Positions 41,410 to 51,400 of a stretch of 64,000 nt of DNA are shown piece after piece (positions within the stretch are counted from its first letter, which is position 1; each line of letters starts with the position of its first letter). The translations under genes were made by a program, and so were the position numbers. Under the pieces are notes generated by a model. It was not told the origin of the DNA and did no database searches. It saw only the letters and a program-made list of their open reading frames with translations. Source of the DNA: Enterobacteriaceae bacterium B14 (GTDB lineage: Bacteria; Pseudomonadota; Gammaproteobacteria; Enterobacterales; Enterobacteriaceae); contig DF158889.1 in assembly GCA_000307305.1 (NCBI GenBank), positions 16,985-80,984 on the forward strand, read 5' to 3'.

Positions 41410-41441
41410 TAAACACCAACTTCAAGTAGAGTTGGTGTTTA
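41410..41441. terminator. Bidirectional terminator
   Basis: TAAACACCAAC / GTTGGTGTTTA, 11 perfect pairs with a ten-base loop, between convergent genes. Confidence 0.8.
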
Positions 41442-42317
41442 GAATAGATTGCGTAGCATTGCTATTTTTTCTAATGGGTTCATTCCGGCAGCAAGGGCTT
41501 GCTTAAAGCTATTGTTGGCGGATGTCCATGCGTCATCAGCTTTTTTATTCTCACTAAGATAGCGCGGGGAATTAAAGCCTGATTGAGGGCTCACAGCATG
41601 TCTACCAGAGATAAATGATCTGCGCTTGATGAGATTATCAACGCGAACTTGCTCAGCTTTGCGCTCATCTCTCAATCGTTCTTGTCGCTCAGCGTAGTCC
41701 CTAGCTTTTGTACTAGCCCTCTCTGCTGTTGCTGTTTTTGCTGATTTAATAAATACGTTTCCCACAGCTTCAGCTGGGGGAATGTCTTTTTTCTTCTGAG
41801 AATAAAAAGATAATACTTCTACAGATTGTAGATCATTTTGACCGGGGGCTGGCTGATCATTTTGATCGGGGGGGAACTTGGGTGAAAAGCTTGAAAATAG
41901 GCTCTTGAGCACATTTTCAAGGGAACCTTTATGACATTTTACTAGTTCTAAGCAGACCTGTTTTGCGAGTTTAATGAAATTGGATGTGAACTGATATTCG
42001 GTAGGCCGCTGGCCCTTAGCAGGATCGAATATGTATGTTTTAGTGATGATTCCAGCATCAATTGCTAGGTCGAGATTTCTGCGAATAGTTGCAGGGGTAA
42101 CGCCAGCTTCTTGGCTCATTCTGGACTTTGACTTGAAGATTTTATATTCGGATGAACTGGCGGCAATTTCACAAATCTGGCTAAGAATAACTCTTGCTCT
42201 GCGGGGTAATAGGGTGTTTGGAAGATGTTCTATAACTTTTTTCAAGCCATAGCCTGATATTTCAGCATTTCGCTTGAGAAATGGGTTTTTTTTAGATAAA
42301 ATCATCCCTGTGTTCAT
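41439..42317 (-). CDS. Putative winged-helix replication protein (RepL-like)
   Basis: A 292-residue protein with GGAGG upstream. The N-terminal 110 residues contain a winged-helix module (FKSKSRMSQEAGVTPATIRRNLDLAIDAGI), like phage and plasmid replication initiators. A linker holds a short internal duplication (PDQNDQ / PGQNDL) and a charged helix follows (ERQERLRDERKAEQ). The size is near P1 RepL, which fires lytic replication from an origin inside its own gene. The assignment is tentative. A transcriptional regulator is the alternative. Confidence 0.5.
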   Translation of the reverse strand: MNTGMILSKKNPFLKRNAEISGYGLKKVIEHLPNTLLPRRARVILSQICEIAASSSEYKIFKSKSRMSQEAGVTPATIRRNLDLAIDAGIITKTYIFDPAKGQRPTEYQFTSNFIKLAKQVCLELVKCHKGSLENVLKSLFSSFSPKFPPDQNDQPAPGQNDLQSVEVLSFYSQKKKDIPPAEAVGNVFIKSAKTATAERASTKARDYAERQERLRDERKAEQVRVDNLIKRRSFISGRHAVSPQSGFNSPRYLSENKKADDAWTSANNSFKQALAAGMNPLEKIAMLRNLF

Positions 42318-42374
42318 AAAAGAACACCTCCATAAATTTGATAAAGTAAGGTCCAGTGTTAGTGGGCTTTTTGG

Positions 42375-42403
42375 AAAAACGTTAGTTCTCAGCTAACGTT
42401 TTT
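42375..42403. terminator. Bidirectional terminator hairpin
   Basis: AAAAACGTTAG-TTCTCAG-CTAACGTTTTT with T8 on the plus strand. The remaining DNA to 42596 is AT-rich and shows no gene. AACGTTAGTT-CAGC recurs at about 45377-45391 upstream of the portal gene. Confidence 0.65.
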
Positions 42404-42596
42404 TTTATTCTTTATTTATCACATGTATAAATCCCCAGTACTTTCTTATAGTTAGACCTTTCTGATGGGGGCGATCCTATATCGATCTCCATGCATGGAT
42501 CAATAGATCTATAAAAAGTTTTTTTAGTTTAAGTATGATTTAATTCGTATGTTCTTATATAACAGGGTGATACTAATCACCCTGGTATGATTTAGT

Positions 42597-43634
42597 TTAT
42601 TTGAATTTAGGTGTTTCACTATCACTAAATGAAACGATAAAGTTATTATTTGAGGGGCTATTGTTGCTAGGGATGGTTTTTTTATAACCACTGTTATGAA
42701 CTGGTAACGACTTCAGGTCATTACTACGAATTGATTCGAATAGTGAGCTGACTATCTCAATGTCTTCTTTGGTTCTTATTTCAAGCAAAGCTTTAACTTG
42801 CTCTTCATTAACAAAAATGGGTAACTTTTTAAGCGCCTCAAGCATCATTTTATGTCGTTGAGTCATGTTTTCGTTTATCGAACTATTTCGTTGTTGCAGG
42901 GACTCAAGAAGTTTCGTTTTTTCTTCGATAATCTCTTTTGCTTCAAGTAGTTCTCCACGCATGATAAATACGTTTGTTTCGGCTTGACCAGCTCTATGGA
43001 TAGCATCGATGGTAAGTTCTTTATTCATCATTATTTGATGGTGACTTATGATTTCTTTCGCTGCTTGATCTGAAAATCCTTGCTTACTCAACGATTCCAT
43101 CATTGATTGCATCTGATCTTCATTAACTGACTCAGTCATTAATGCTGCTGGGTGTTCTCTTGAAATAAAATTAGGGACTTTTACAAAATCAAACCCCTTG
43201 AAAATTTGTGGAATAGATACTTCTTTTGAGTCGATCCCACCTGTAGCCCAACTCCAGCCACCAGCATGGGAGTCAATCATACTAGCGACAATTCTGCCGG
43301 TGTCAGTGTTTAATATTTCTTGTGTGTGGGTGACTACACCATTGTCATCAACAGAGATGGAAACCGTTCTATTAGATGGAACGTTATCTATAATGACAGG
43401 CTTACCATCGACCAAAATTGCACTTGTTTCTGGGACGGATAGCCCAGTCATTTCTCTGCGTCCATGTCCATAATATCCGTACAGTTCGCCAAGTTCTAAA
43501 CCTTCCTGAGTCTCAGGACTGTTGATCATTTCCTTTACTGCACTTAGGAGGTAATTTCTTTTATTTTGGGTACCTTTTCTGACGGTTTTATATAGTGAAA
43601 AACTATCAGTTACTCTTTTTAATGCTTTAGGCAT
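42597..43634 (-). CDS. Putative head maturation protease-scaffold protein
   Basis: 345 residues from ATG 43634 (GGAG 7 nt upstream). The N-terminal 190 residues are alpha/beta (GYYGHGRREMTGL, TDTGRIVASMIDSHAGGWSWATGG), with His and Ser residues that could be catalytic as in prohead proteases; this is inference. The C-terminal half is helical and coiled (EAKEIIEEKTKLLESLQQR), as in fused scaffolds. The gene lies directly downstream of the portal gene on the same strand. It is the best candidate for the enzyme cutting EGMRR-type sites elsewhere in the window. Confidence 0.5.
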   Translation of the reverse strand: MPKALKRVTDSFSLYKTVRKGTQNKRNYLLSAVKEMINSPETQEGLELGELYGYYGHGRREMTGLSVPETSAILVDGKPVIIDNVPSNRTVSISVDDNGVVTHTQEILNTDTGRIVASMIDSHAGGWSWATGGIDSKEVSIPQIFKGFDFVKVPNFISREHPAALMTESVNEDQMQSMMESLSKQGFSDQAAKEIISHHQIMMNKELTIDAIHRAGQAETNVFIMRGELLEAKEIIEEKTKLLESLQQRNSSINENMTQRHKMMLEALKKLPIFVNEEQVKALLEIRTKEDIEIVSSLFESIRSNDLKSLPVHNSGYKKTIPSNNSPSNNNFIVSFSDSETPKFK

Positions 43635-43670
43635 AATAATCTCCAAACCGGCTCGCGCAGCTGGTGGAGG

Positions 43671-45347
43671 TTATTTTTTAAATAGGTCTTTAATAAACTC
43701 AGCTTGTTCTTCTTGACTCATCATTTTCAATGATTCAAACATATGATCATCATTTTCGTCTTCTTCATTTTCTTCTTTTGCTGAGGCTAACTCCTTTATT
43801 AATTTGTTGACTGTATTTTCATCAAACTTCAAGGTGTCGCCTAAAATTAGGCGCTTAAATGTCTCTGATTTTGAAATGACATTGTTATTCTCAATAGCAT
43901 CAAGAATGGTCACAATAACGCTGGCATAGCCAGCTTTGCTTTCTGCGGCGGCATTCTCTTCTTCTTGAATGGCTGTGTTTGCAGAGTTGAACTCAACTTT
44001 ATAGGGGCGTTTACTCGCTGGGTAGACCTTCCCATATTTGTAGGCCAGATGGATATCTATCGCTCTGTAGATAAATGCTTCAACGGCAACACGGATCCAT
44101 TGAGATCTGATGGCTGCTTGAATGGCTGTTCTAAAGAATCCACCTTCACCCAACCCCCCAGATAGCATGTCTGAGAATCCTAACATTGACGCATCTAAGC
44201 CAATAGATGCTGCGAGTTGTTTTACATGGATCATCACGTCTTCTATCCCTGCAATATCAGCTGGGATAGTTTGAGTGTCTATGACCATAGATCCTTTCCC
44301 ATCACCCATAATAGGAATCAGGCTGTTAATGACTGTTGGGGTTAGATGACCATTTCGTGCACCTGTTTCCATTAGGTCAGATGAGCGCTTCAATGCTTGG
44401 GCTATCTGGTTCAAATAACTTGCGGCGTTTGTAGGATCTGTTTTGCTGGTGTTGATGCCAAAAATCCTGTCGATCTTGCTAGCATTATTCCTTGTCGCTT
44501 TGAGGGACCGAATTGCTGCGCATAAATTGGTGTAAGGCCCGTAACTATGCTCAAGAAGGCTTGTTCCGTAATTTTGTGTTTCAACGGGGTCTTGTTCTAA
44601 TGGGTCGTTTAATAGGTTATAGGGTTTTGAGCCAATATAGGTTGGTGGGTTTTTACTATGCGGAACCCAATAAGGGATTTTCATAGGAATTAAATCCCAA
44701 GGGTCGGCAAATGTAAAAGTCCCCCCACTATTAGAACGCATATGATCACCAGTAAAACCAGCGATATGCCCGCCCCTTGAATATTCCTTCACAAAGTGCG
44801 GGAGTGTGTAATAACTGGATTCAAATGATGTAATCCCCACGCCAGGCTTTGCATGAGGGCGAATATATGAGACGCCAAAGACACACATAATTAATGCCCA
44901 ACTAGGAACATTGGCATTGATGAGATTCCCTATATCATCCATGAGTTCAGTCGCTATTTTTTGGCTCTCATCTGATGTTTCACCCTCATTGTCATTGATG
45001 GGTTTTATCGTGAATGAACGACCTGTTTTTTTATCAGTAGATAATGCATAGGTAACATGAATATTGAGTGCTGCGGAGAGTGTTGGATATGCAGCCATCT
45101 CTTCGAAAAGGGGATACCTCAATAATCTATCTGTAGGCAATATAGGTTCGTCATTAATACTACGACTAGCGCTAATCAGTGAAAAGCCGAGATTAGGACT
45201 ATTGGCCACCATTGCCGATTGAGAAAAAATAGCGTTCGAAGAGGGCGAAATGTACCCACTATTCATGATAGTGCTTTTCCCGCTTCCGGGGAGCGCTTTG
45301 CTGAGAGCTGCTTTTGCTTTATCGCTAGAAAAGCTTGTTTTCCCCGC
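43671..45347 (-). CDS. Portal protein
   Basis: 558 residues from ATG 45347. It has long helices, an acidic C-terminus (KEENEEDENDDH) and a central region typical of portals, with conserved-looking IPYWVPHSKNPPTYIGSKPYN and MLGFSDMLSGGLGEGGFFRTAI-type segments. It would form the dodecameric DNA channel of the head. It shares a short AT-rich divergent region with the darB-like gene. The assignment is by overall pattern and its protease/scaffold neighbour. Confidence 0.65.
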   Translation of the reverse strand, partial: AGKTSFSSDKAKAALSKALPGSGKSTIMNSGYISPSSNAIFSQSAMVANSPNLGFSLISASRSINDEPILPTDRLLRYPLFEEMAAYPTLSAALNIHVTYALSTDKKTGRSFTIKPINDNEGETSDESQKIATELMDDIGNLINANVPSWALIMCVFGVSYIRPHAKPGVGITSFESSYYTLPHFVKEYSRGGHIAGFTGDHMRSNSGGTFTFADPWDLIPMKIPYWVPHSKNPPTYIGSKPYNLLNDPLEQDPVETQNYGTSLLEHSYGPYTNLCAAIRSLKATRNNASKIDRIFGINTSKTDPTNAASYLNQIAQALKRSSDLMETGARNGHLTPTVINSLIPIMGDGKGSMVIDTQTIPADIAGIEDVMIHVKQLAASIGLDASMLGFSDMLSGGLGEGGFFRTAIQAAIRSQWIRVAVEAFIYRAIDIHLAYKYGKVYPASKRPYKVEFNSANTAIQEEENAAAESKAGYASVIVTILDAIENNNVISKSETFKRLILGDTLKFDENTVNKLIKELASAKEENEEDENDDHMFESLKMMSQEEQAEFIKDLFKK

Positions 45348-45391
45348 CATTAGAAACACCACCTTTGATAAAATAAAACGTTAGTTTCAGC

Positions 45392-45407
45392 ATTATAGCG
45401 AATATGT
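45392..45407 (-). promoter_or_regulatory. Candidate late promoter for the portal gene
   Basis: Minus-strand ACATATTCGCTATAAT with a perfect TATAAT, similar to the CAC-TTTCGCTAT segments before the capsid and holin genes. It overlaps the ATG of the divergent darB-like gene. Confidence 0.4.
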
Positions 45408-48400
45408 TTTCAAGGGGTGAACGGTTGAATACTGAGTTAAGCAATTTAAATAACGCCATAAAATCAATAAATAACTGTGAGAACATAGAAGCGTTATGCA
45501 GAGTTATCTATGCAATAACACTGCAATATAACCCCATTGAGTTTGGAGTTAGAAAAGAATCACGGATCTCAATGGAAAGGTTGAGGAAAGAGGCGAACGC
45601 AAAAGCTATTTCTTTATTAAGCGAATTACCCAAAGGGTCAAAATTAACCGACGAACAGCGAAAAATACTCGCTGCCTATACCGGAGATGGAGGTATAGGT
45701 GCTAATGAGCATGAATATTATACGCCGATGCCCGTTGCAGAAGGAATGTGGGATCTATTACGGGAATACGGCGCAGATACTGGTAATTGTTTAGAGCCTG
45801 CTGCGGGTACAGGGGTTTTTCATGAAACTAAGCCGGCGGGTGTCATCATGACAGCAACGGAAATTAGCCCTATTTCAGGACGAATAAACCAATTACTTCA
45901 CCCAGAAGATAAGGTTTCCATAACGCCATTTGAGCGCCTGGCTGCATCATCCCCTGATGGTTCTTTTGATAGTTGTGTGGGTAATGTTCCATTTGGAGAT
46001 AGCAGAGGGGAGTTTGCCAATTTGGATCCCGCCTACGCAAAAGAATCTAATATAGGCCGCTATTTCATTTTGAGATTGATAGATAAAGTTAAGGCTGGTG
46101 GTTACATCTGCATTGTTGTTCCCTACGGAATGACTACTGGTAAAAATCACAAAAAACTACGTAAACAAGTTTCAAGAAAAGCCGAGTTTCTTGGCGCCCA
46201 CAGATTACCTAGCGGCACTTTTGAGGAAAGTGGGACATCCACAGCTGTCGATGTATGGGTTTTAAGAAAACATCCGGCAGAACTAGCGGATCGGATCCTA
46301 GAAGAAAAGGAAACTTTGTTAGAAGAAGCCAATGTTTTATGGAACACCTTCATTGAAGGGCGTTGGTATCTTGAAGATGGTAAACGATTCGTGCATGGAG
46401 AGGTACTGCAGGGCTTTAGAGGGATCACGATTAAAAATGATCAATTATCAAATGGCGCATTAAAGACAAAATTAAAACATAAATTTGACAGTCGGATCAT
46501 TTGGTCCGTTTTAGAACTAAGCGAACCAACGTCTACGCCAGCGATGAATGGCGAACAGCGCTTAATCAACGATCAGTGGTATATATTTGAGTCAGGCGTA
46601 TGGGTTATTGATAACACTGTTACTCAAGAGAACGTGTCATTTGCCAAGTTTGGAGTGCAGACATACGAAGAGTTGAAAAATCAGATAGTGGGTGTTGATG
46701 GGATTTTATCGAAAAATTGGGACCAAATAAATGCCATAGCGACCACTTTCCCGTCGCTAATGTCGGAACAAGCCCAAAAAGCACTTATCTTTGCAAAAAC
46801 GCAACCAGAGGCATTAAGAGAGCGTGTCTTTCGTGGATCGGTACTTGGCTACCATATTGCGACTTATCAGGATTATATCGCGGACAGCGGTTCTCCTGAG
46901 CCATATGAGGGGATGAGATCGGATATAGCTAGACTGGTTGATGCTGAAAATAAAAAATATGGTTCTCCGAGTTCAGGAAAGATATCAAAAGTAAGGGGGG
47001 CTAACTCTGGTGCCTGGTTAAAGTTTAAGGTTGCAGCTGGTGAGAATGGAGAACTATCAGCGTTAATTACTGGCAATCTAGAGAAGGGCGAGACAGTCCG
47101 CTTTAACAGTGCTGATGCAGAACAGGTAGTTAGACATTTATTCAGTCAGGTAGATTTGGATCCTATCACCCTTGAAGCCTTCAGGGAGGCATACACTGGT
47201 GACGCATCACCCGATGACAATCAGTTATTAAGCATACTCTCTGATATTGACGGCATTGCAATCACACCAACTGGCGATTTAATGCCAATGGATAGGGCGA
47301 CAAGTGGTGATATTGGATTGCTAAATGGTCAGTTACTTGGTGCCATAGCTGTAACCCCCGACGGGCCTCAAAAAAATAATTTTTTACGACAATTAGCGGA
47401 GATAAAACGAAAGCGAAAGTGGACTGATGTCGACAGTATTGATTTTTCACTCAATAGTCGATGGTTTGACCGATCCCTTATTTTGGAGTTTTTACGGGAG
47501 AATGGCTACTCAGACCTCAATTATGTTGAAGATGTAAATATTAGTGATGGTGTTCTCGTCTCCGAGCAAGGATATCGCGGAAGAAACGGTGTTTTTGCTG
47601 GTTATCGTTACGGTACCGTGGTTAGCCGGGACAAAGAAACGGGAGATATGAGGCCAGTTTATAAGCGGGTATCACAACAAGATCCGTTTCTCGCGCAATT
47701 CGAAAATTATCTAAATGGAAATAAGCCGCGTGGTGTTAATGCTGCTCAATACCAAGAACAAATAAAACTTCTTGAGAGTAATTTCAATGATTGGATTCGA
47801 CAGCACGATGAAATAGGTTCTCTTGTTCAAGAATATAACGATGCATTCAATGCCTATATTCCGTTTGAACAATCTGATGCTGATCTTGGGCTAAGCGGGA
47901 TATCAGGCAAAAGGATTACTTTCGGATATCAAAACTCAGAAGTCCGGCGCTTGTCCGAGGATGGAAAGGGGATCATGGGATTTGGCACAGGACTAGGTAA
48001 GACGACAACAGCACTAGCTCTTGAGGCATTTAACTTCGAAAACGGACGGACAAAGCGCACCGGTGTTGTGGTGCCAAAAGCTGTTTATGAAAATTGGTAC
48101 TATGAAGCGTGTGAGTTTTACAGTGAGTCTGCATTTAAGAACATTTTATTTGTAGGGATTGATGAGGTTTATGGCAATGATGGCGCCATTAAACAGGTTC
48201 CTGTTTTAGATGAAAAAGGCCAGCCAGTTATAAATAAACATACTGGGCAGCCGACCGTTCGGAATGCCATTACTATCTCTGATTCAGCAACGATAAAAGA
48301 ACGCATGAACTCCGTTCCGCAATCTAACTACCGAATGGTGGTAATGACAAAGGAGCAGTATGCGAAGATCCCACTGAGAGAAGAAACGATTCGAGATCAT

Positions 48401-51400
48401 GCTTACGATGTTCTATTTGCGGAGGCAGAAGCTGGGCGCGTTAATCTTGATGGAACCAAACACCGAGACGCCAATAAAAAAAGCAAAATTTTAGCGAATG
48501 CATCGGATACCGGCTCAGCAAAAGAGAGCGATTATCCTTATTTTGAAGATATGGGATTCGACAGCGTTATTGCTGACGAGGGGCATAACTATCGTAATAG
48601 TTATAGTGCAGGTCGAGAGTCTTCACGTTTGGCCTATCTTCCGATCCCTTCCGTCGCCCAATCAGCTCGTGATATGGCGGTGAAGAACGCATATCTTATG
48701 AGTAAAAACAACGGTCGCGGATGCGTTATGTTGACAGCCACGCCGATTGTTAACTCACCTATTGATGCCTTTAACATGCTAAGCCATATAGTGCCAATGA
48801 GTGAATGGCAACGAATGGGAATTTACACCCCTGATGATTTTGTCAGGGTGTTTGGTGAGACAGCGACAGTTACTGTACAGAAATTATCTGGCAAACTAGA
48901 AGTAAAAGAAGGGCTTGTCGGGTTTAAGAACCTTGATGGCTTAAGGGGGATCTTCCATCGATGGACCTCACTTAAGACATCTGCTGATGTGTCCAATGAT
49001 GTCATTATTCCTAATTTGATTGAAGAGAATGAAGAAGCACCAATGAGTGCAGAACAGTCTCATATTTATGAAAAATTAAGACGGCGAGCTGAAATACTAT
49101 CCAATCCTGAACGGAGTAATAATAAGCAGGATGATGAGAAAGAGGATTCTACATTTGCGATTATCCGAGATATGGATCGCGTATGTACGGACATAGATCT
49201 TTATAAACGACAAATGACGTTCCGTTTCCCCGCTGAATATGAGGATGCCATAAGAAAGCTGGTTGATGATCTGCCGGAGCAGGTAAACGAAAATGACGAT
49301 GATTCTGATGAAGAGGTTACGGCATCAGTTTTAACGTCTGTCACTGTCTCCGATTCTATTTGTGAGTTGGTTGTACCTGAATTATTCGAAAAAGAAGTAT
49401 TGTCCCGTCTAAAAAAATTCGGCATACCGGAAGAAAAGACCTCTCATCCGATTACACCGAAGTATTCAGTTCTAATTGAGAAGTTGAAGATCGGATATTC
49501 GGAGGGGGGCAAGCAAATCATCTTTACCGATGAAAAATCACAACATGGAAAGCTTAAGAGAATTATTTGTAGTGCTCTAGGTGTTAAGCCGACTGAAATA
49601 GGGATTCTTAACGCAACAACTGTGGCAGAAGCGGGTAAGCAGGAGCGAAAGCCTAAGAAAGTATCGCCGCCTAAAGAACTGAAAGAAGACGCATCAGAAG
49701 CCCAAATAGAGGCGTATTACACTCAATTATCGCTATATGAGGCTTACATCGCTTCGATAAATGAAGCGAGCCTTAGTGGGTTAGAGTCTATTGCAGCTGA
49801 TTACAACGAAGGGCGTACCCCATTTATTATCTGTAATAAAAAAGCCGAGGTTGGAATAAACCTGCATAAAGGCACGACGGATATCCATCATTTAACCTTG
49901 CCGTGGACACCTGCCAGTATAAATCAACGTAATGGTCGTGGCGCTAGAGTGGGATCGACACAGTCTCACGTTAGGGTTCATTATTACGTTGGCAAAGGCT
50001 CATTTGATACATTTAGGCTTGAAACCCTGAAGCGCAAAAAAGATTGGTTCTTGGAGATTTTAACATCAGACAAAGCACGAATGAGCAACGCTGATGCTAA
50101 TGATATGGTTGAGATGCAGCTCCTACTAGCAGCAAATCCAGAAGAGCGCGAACGCCGGATAAAGCAGCAAATGGAAGAAGCCAAGGAGCAAGCTTTATTC
50201 GCAGCTAAAAAACGTGCTGGTATCGACCTGAATAATTATCTCAAAGCGCAACATGCAGCGAAGGGGGATTTAGAGGAGGAACGTAGCAAGCTAGAAACAT
50301 TAAAGAGGTTTTTTGATGGGGCGCAAGAAGTGAATGATGAAATTAAAGCTAATTTGGACAAAGCCTTAGCTGAGCAAGAGAATATTAACGAAAAAATAAA
50401 AATAGAGGGAAATCCATCCTCATATAGGTGGGAAAAAAGGAATGTAGAGCGCGAGATCAGAGTCTATCGCGATCAGCTAAATGCGTATAATCGCCAGTTA
50501 GTAACGGCAAAAACAAACGTAAACAAACAAGAGAGAAAAATTGTTAGGTTAAGTAAAGCTGAAGACTCAATTAAACGGCTACGCCCTGTGGTGAAGGACG
50601 CAATAGATAACAATCTATTAGATGTGGATCCTAGCGTTATTGATCACGGTTCTAGTTTTTATATTACTGGTTCAAAAACGTTTAAAATAGGAGATACTTT
50701 TGCTTTCGATGCGGCTATAAAAATCAATAAGTCCTCTTCACTATCAAGAATTGAAGATATTGATTTCGATACTGGAATTGCAGTAATGCGGAATGTTTAT
50801 TCATCGCTTGCAGCAGATCCCAAGGGGGGTTACACCGCAGAGGTTAGCGTTCTGGAGTTGAGAGAAAAGGTTAGCGTTAGTGAGGATGAAGTATCGCTAC
50901 GACAGTGGATGTTAGATGCACCGCTAAATGAAATCCATAACCGGCTCACAAAAAAAGAGTTTGTCCGTTACTTAAAAGAAGGGGCGATGAGAATAAGGGC
51001 CGATGCTATTTTGTATGTTGACGGCGATTCTTATCATCACAAAGGGGGAACTTCTTTGGGTCATGGATATGTTAAATGGGTCAATCCTGATTGGCTATCA
51101 TCCAATGCAGACCTAGTTGTTTATCCAGATCCAACAGATGACGTGTTAAAAACAGCGATTGCGAAATGGGTTAGATCCACAAATAAAAATATTTTTGTGG
51201 AGTCATATTTGAAATGCCTATTCGGTGATAAATATAAACTCGTTATTAACGAGTATGGTGATCATGCCTCCGAGTCCACTATTGCTGAATTTATTGCTAA
51301 TGGTATCGCCAGTATTTCAGATTCAACGTCTGATCTGGATTATCGTATTGATGGCTCTAGTGAAAAACAAGTCATTCAGTTCGTTGAATTAGGAAACGAA

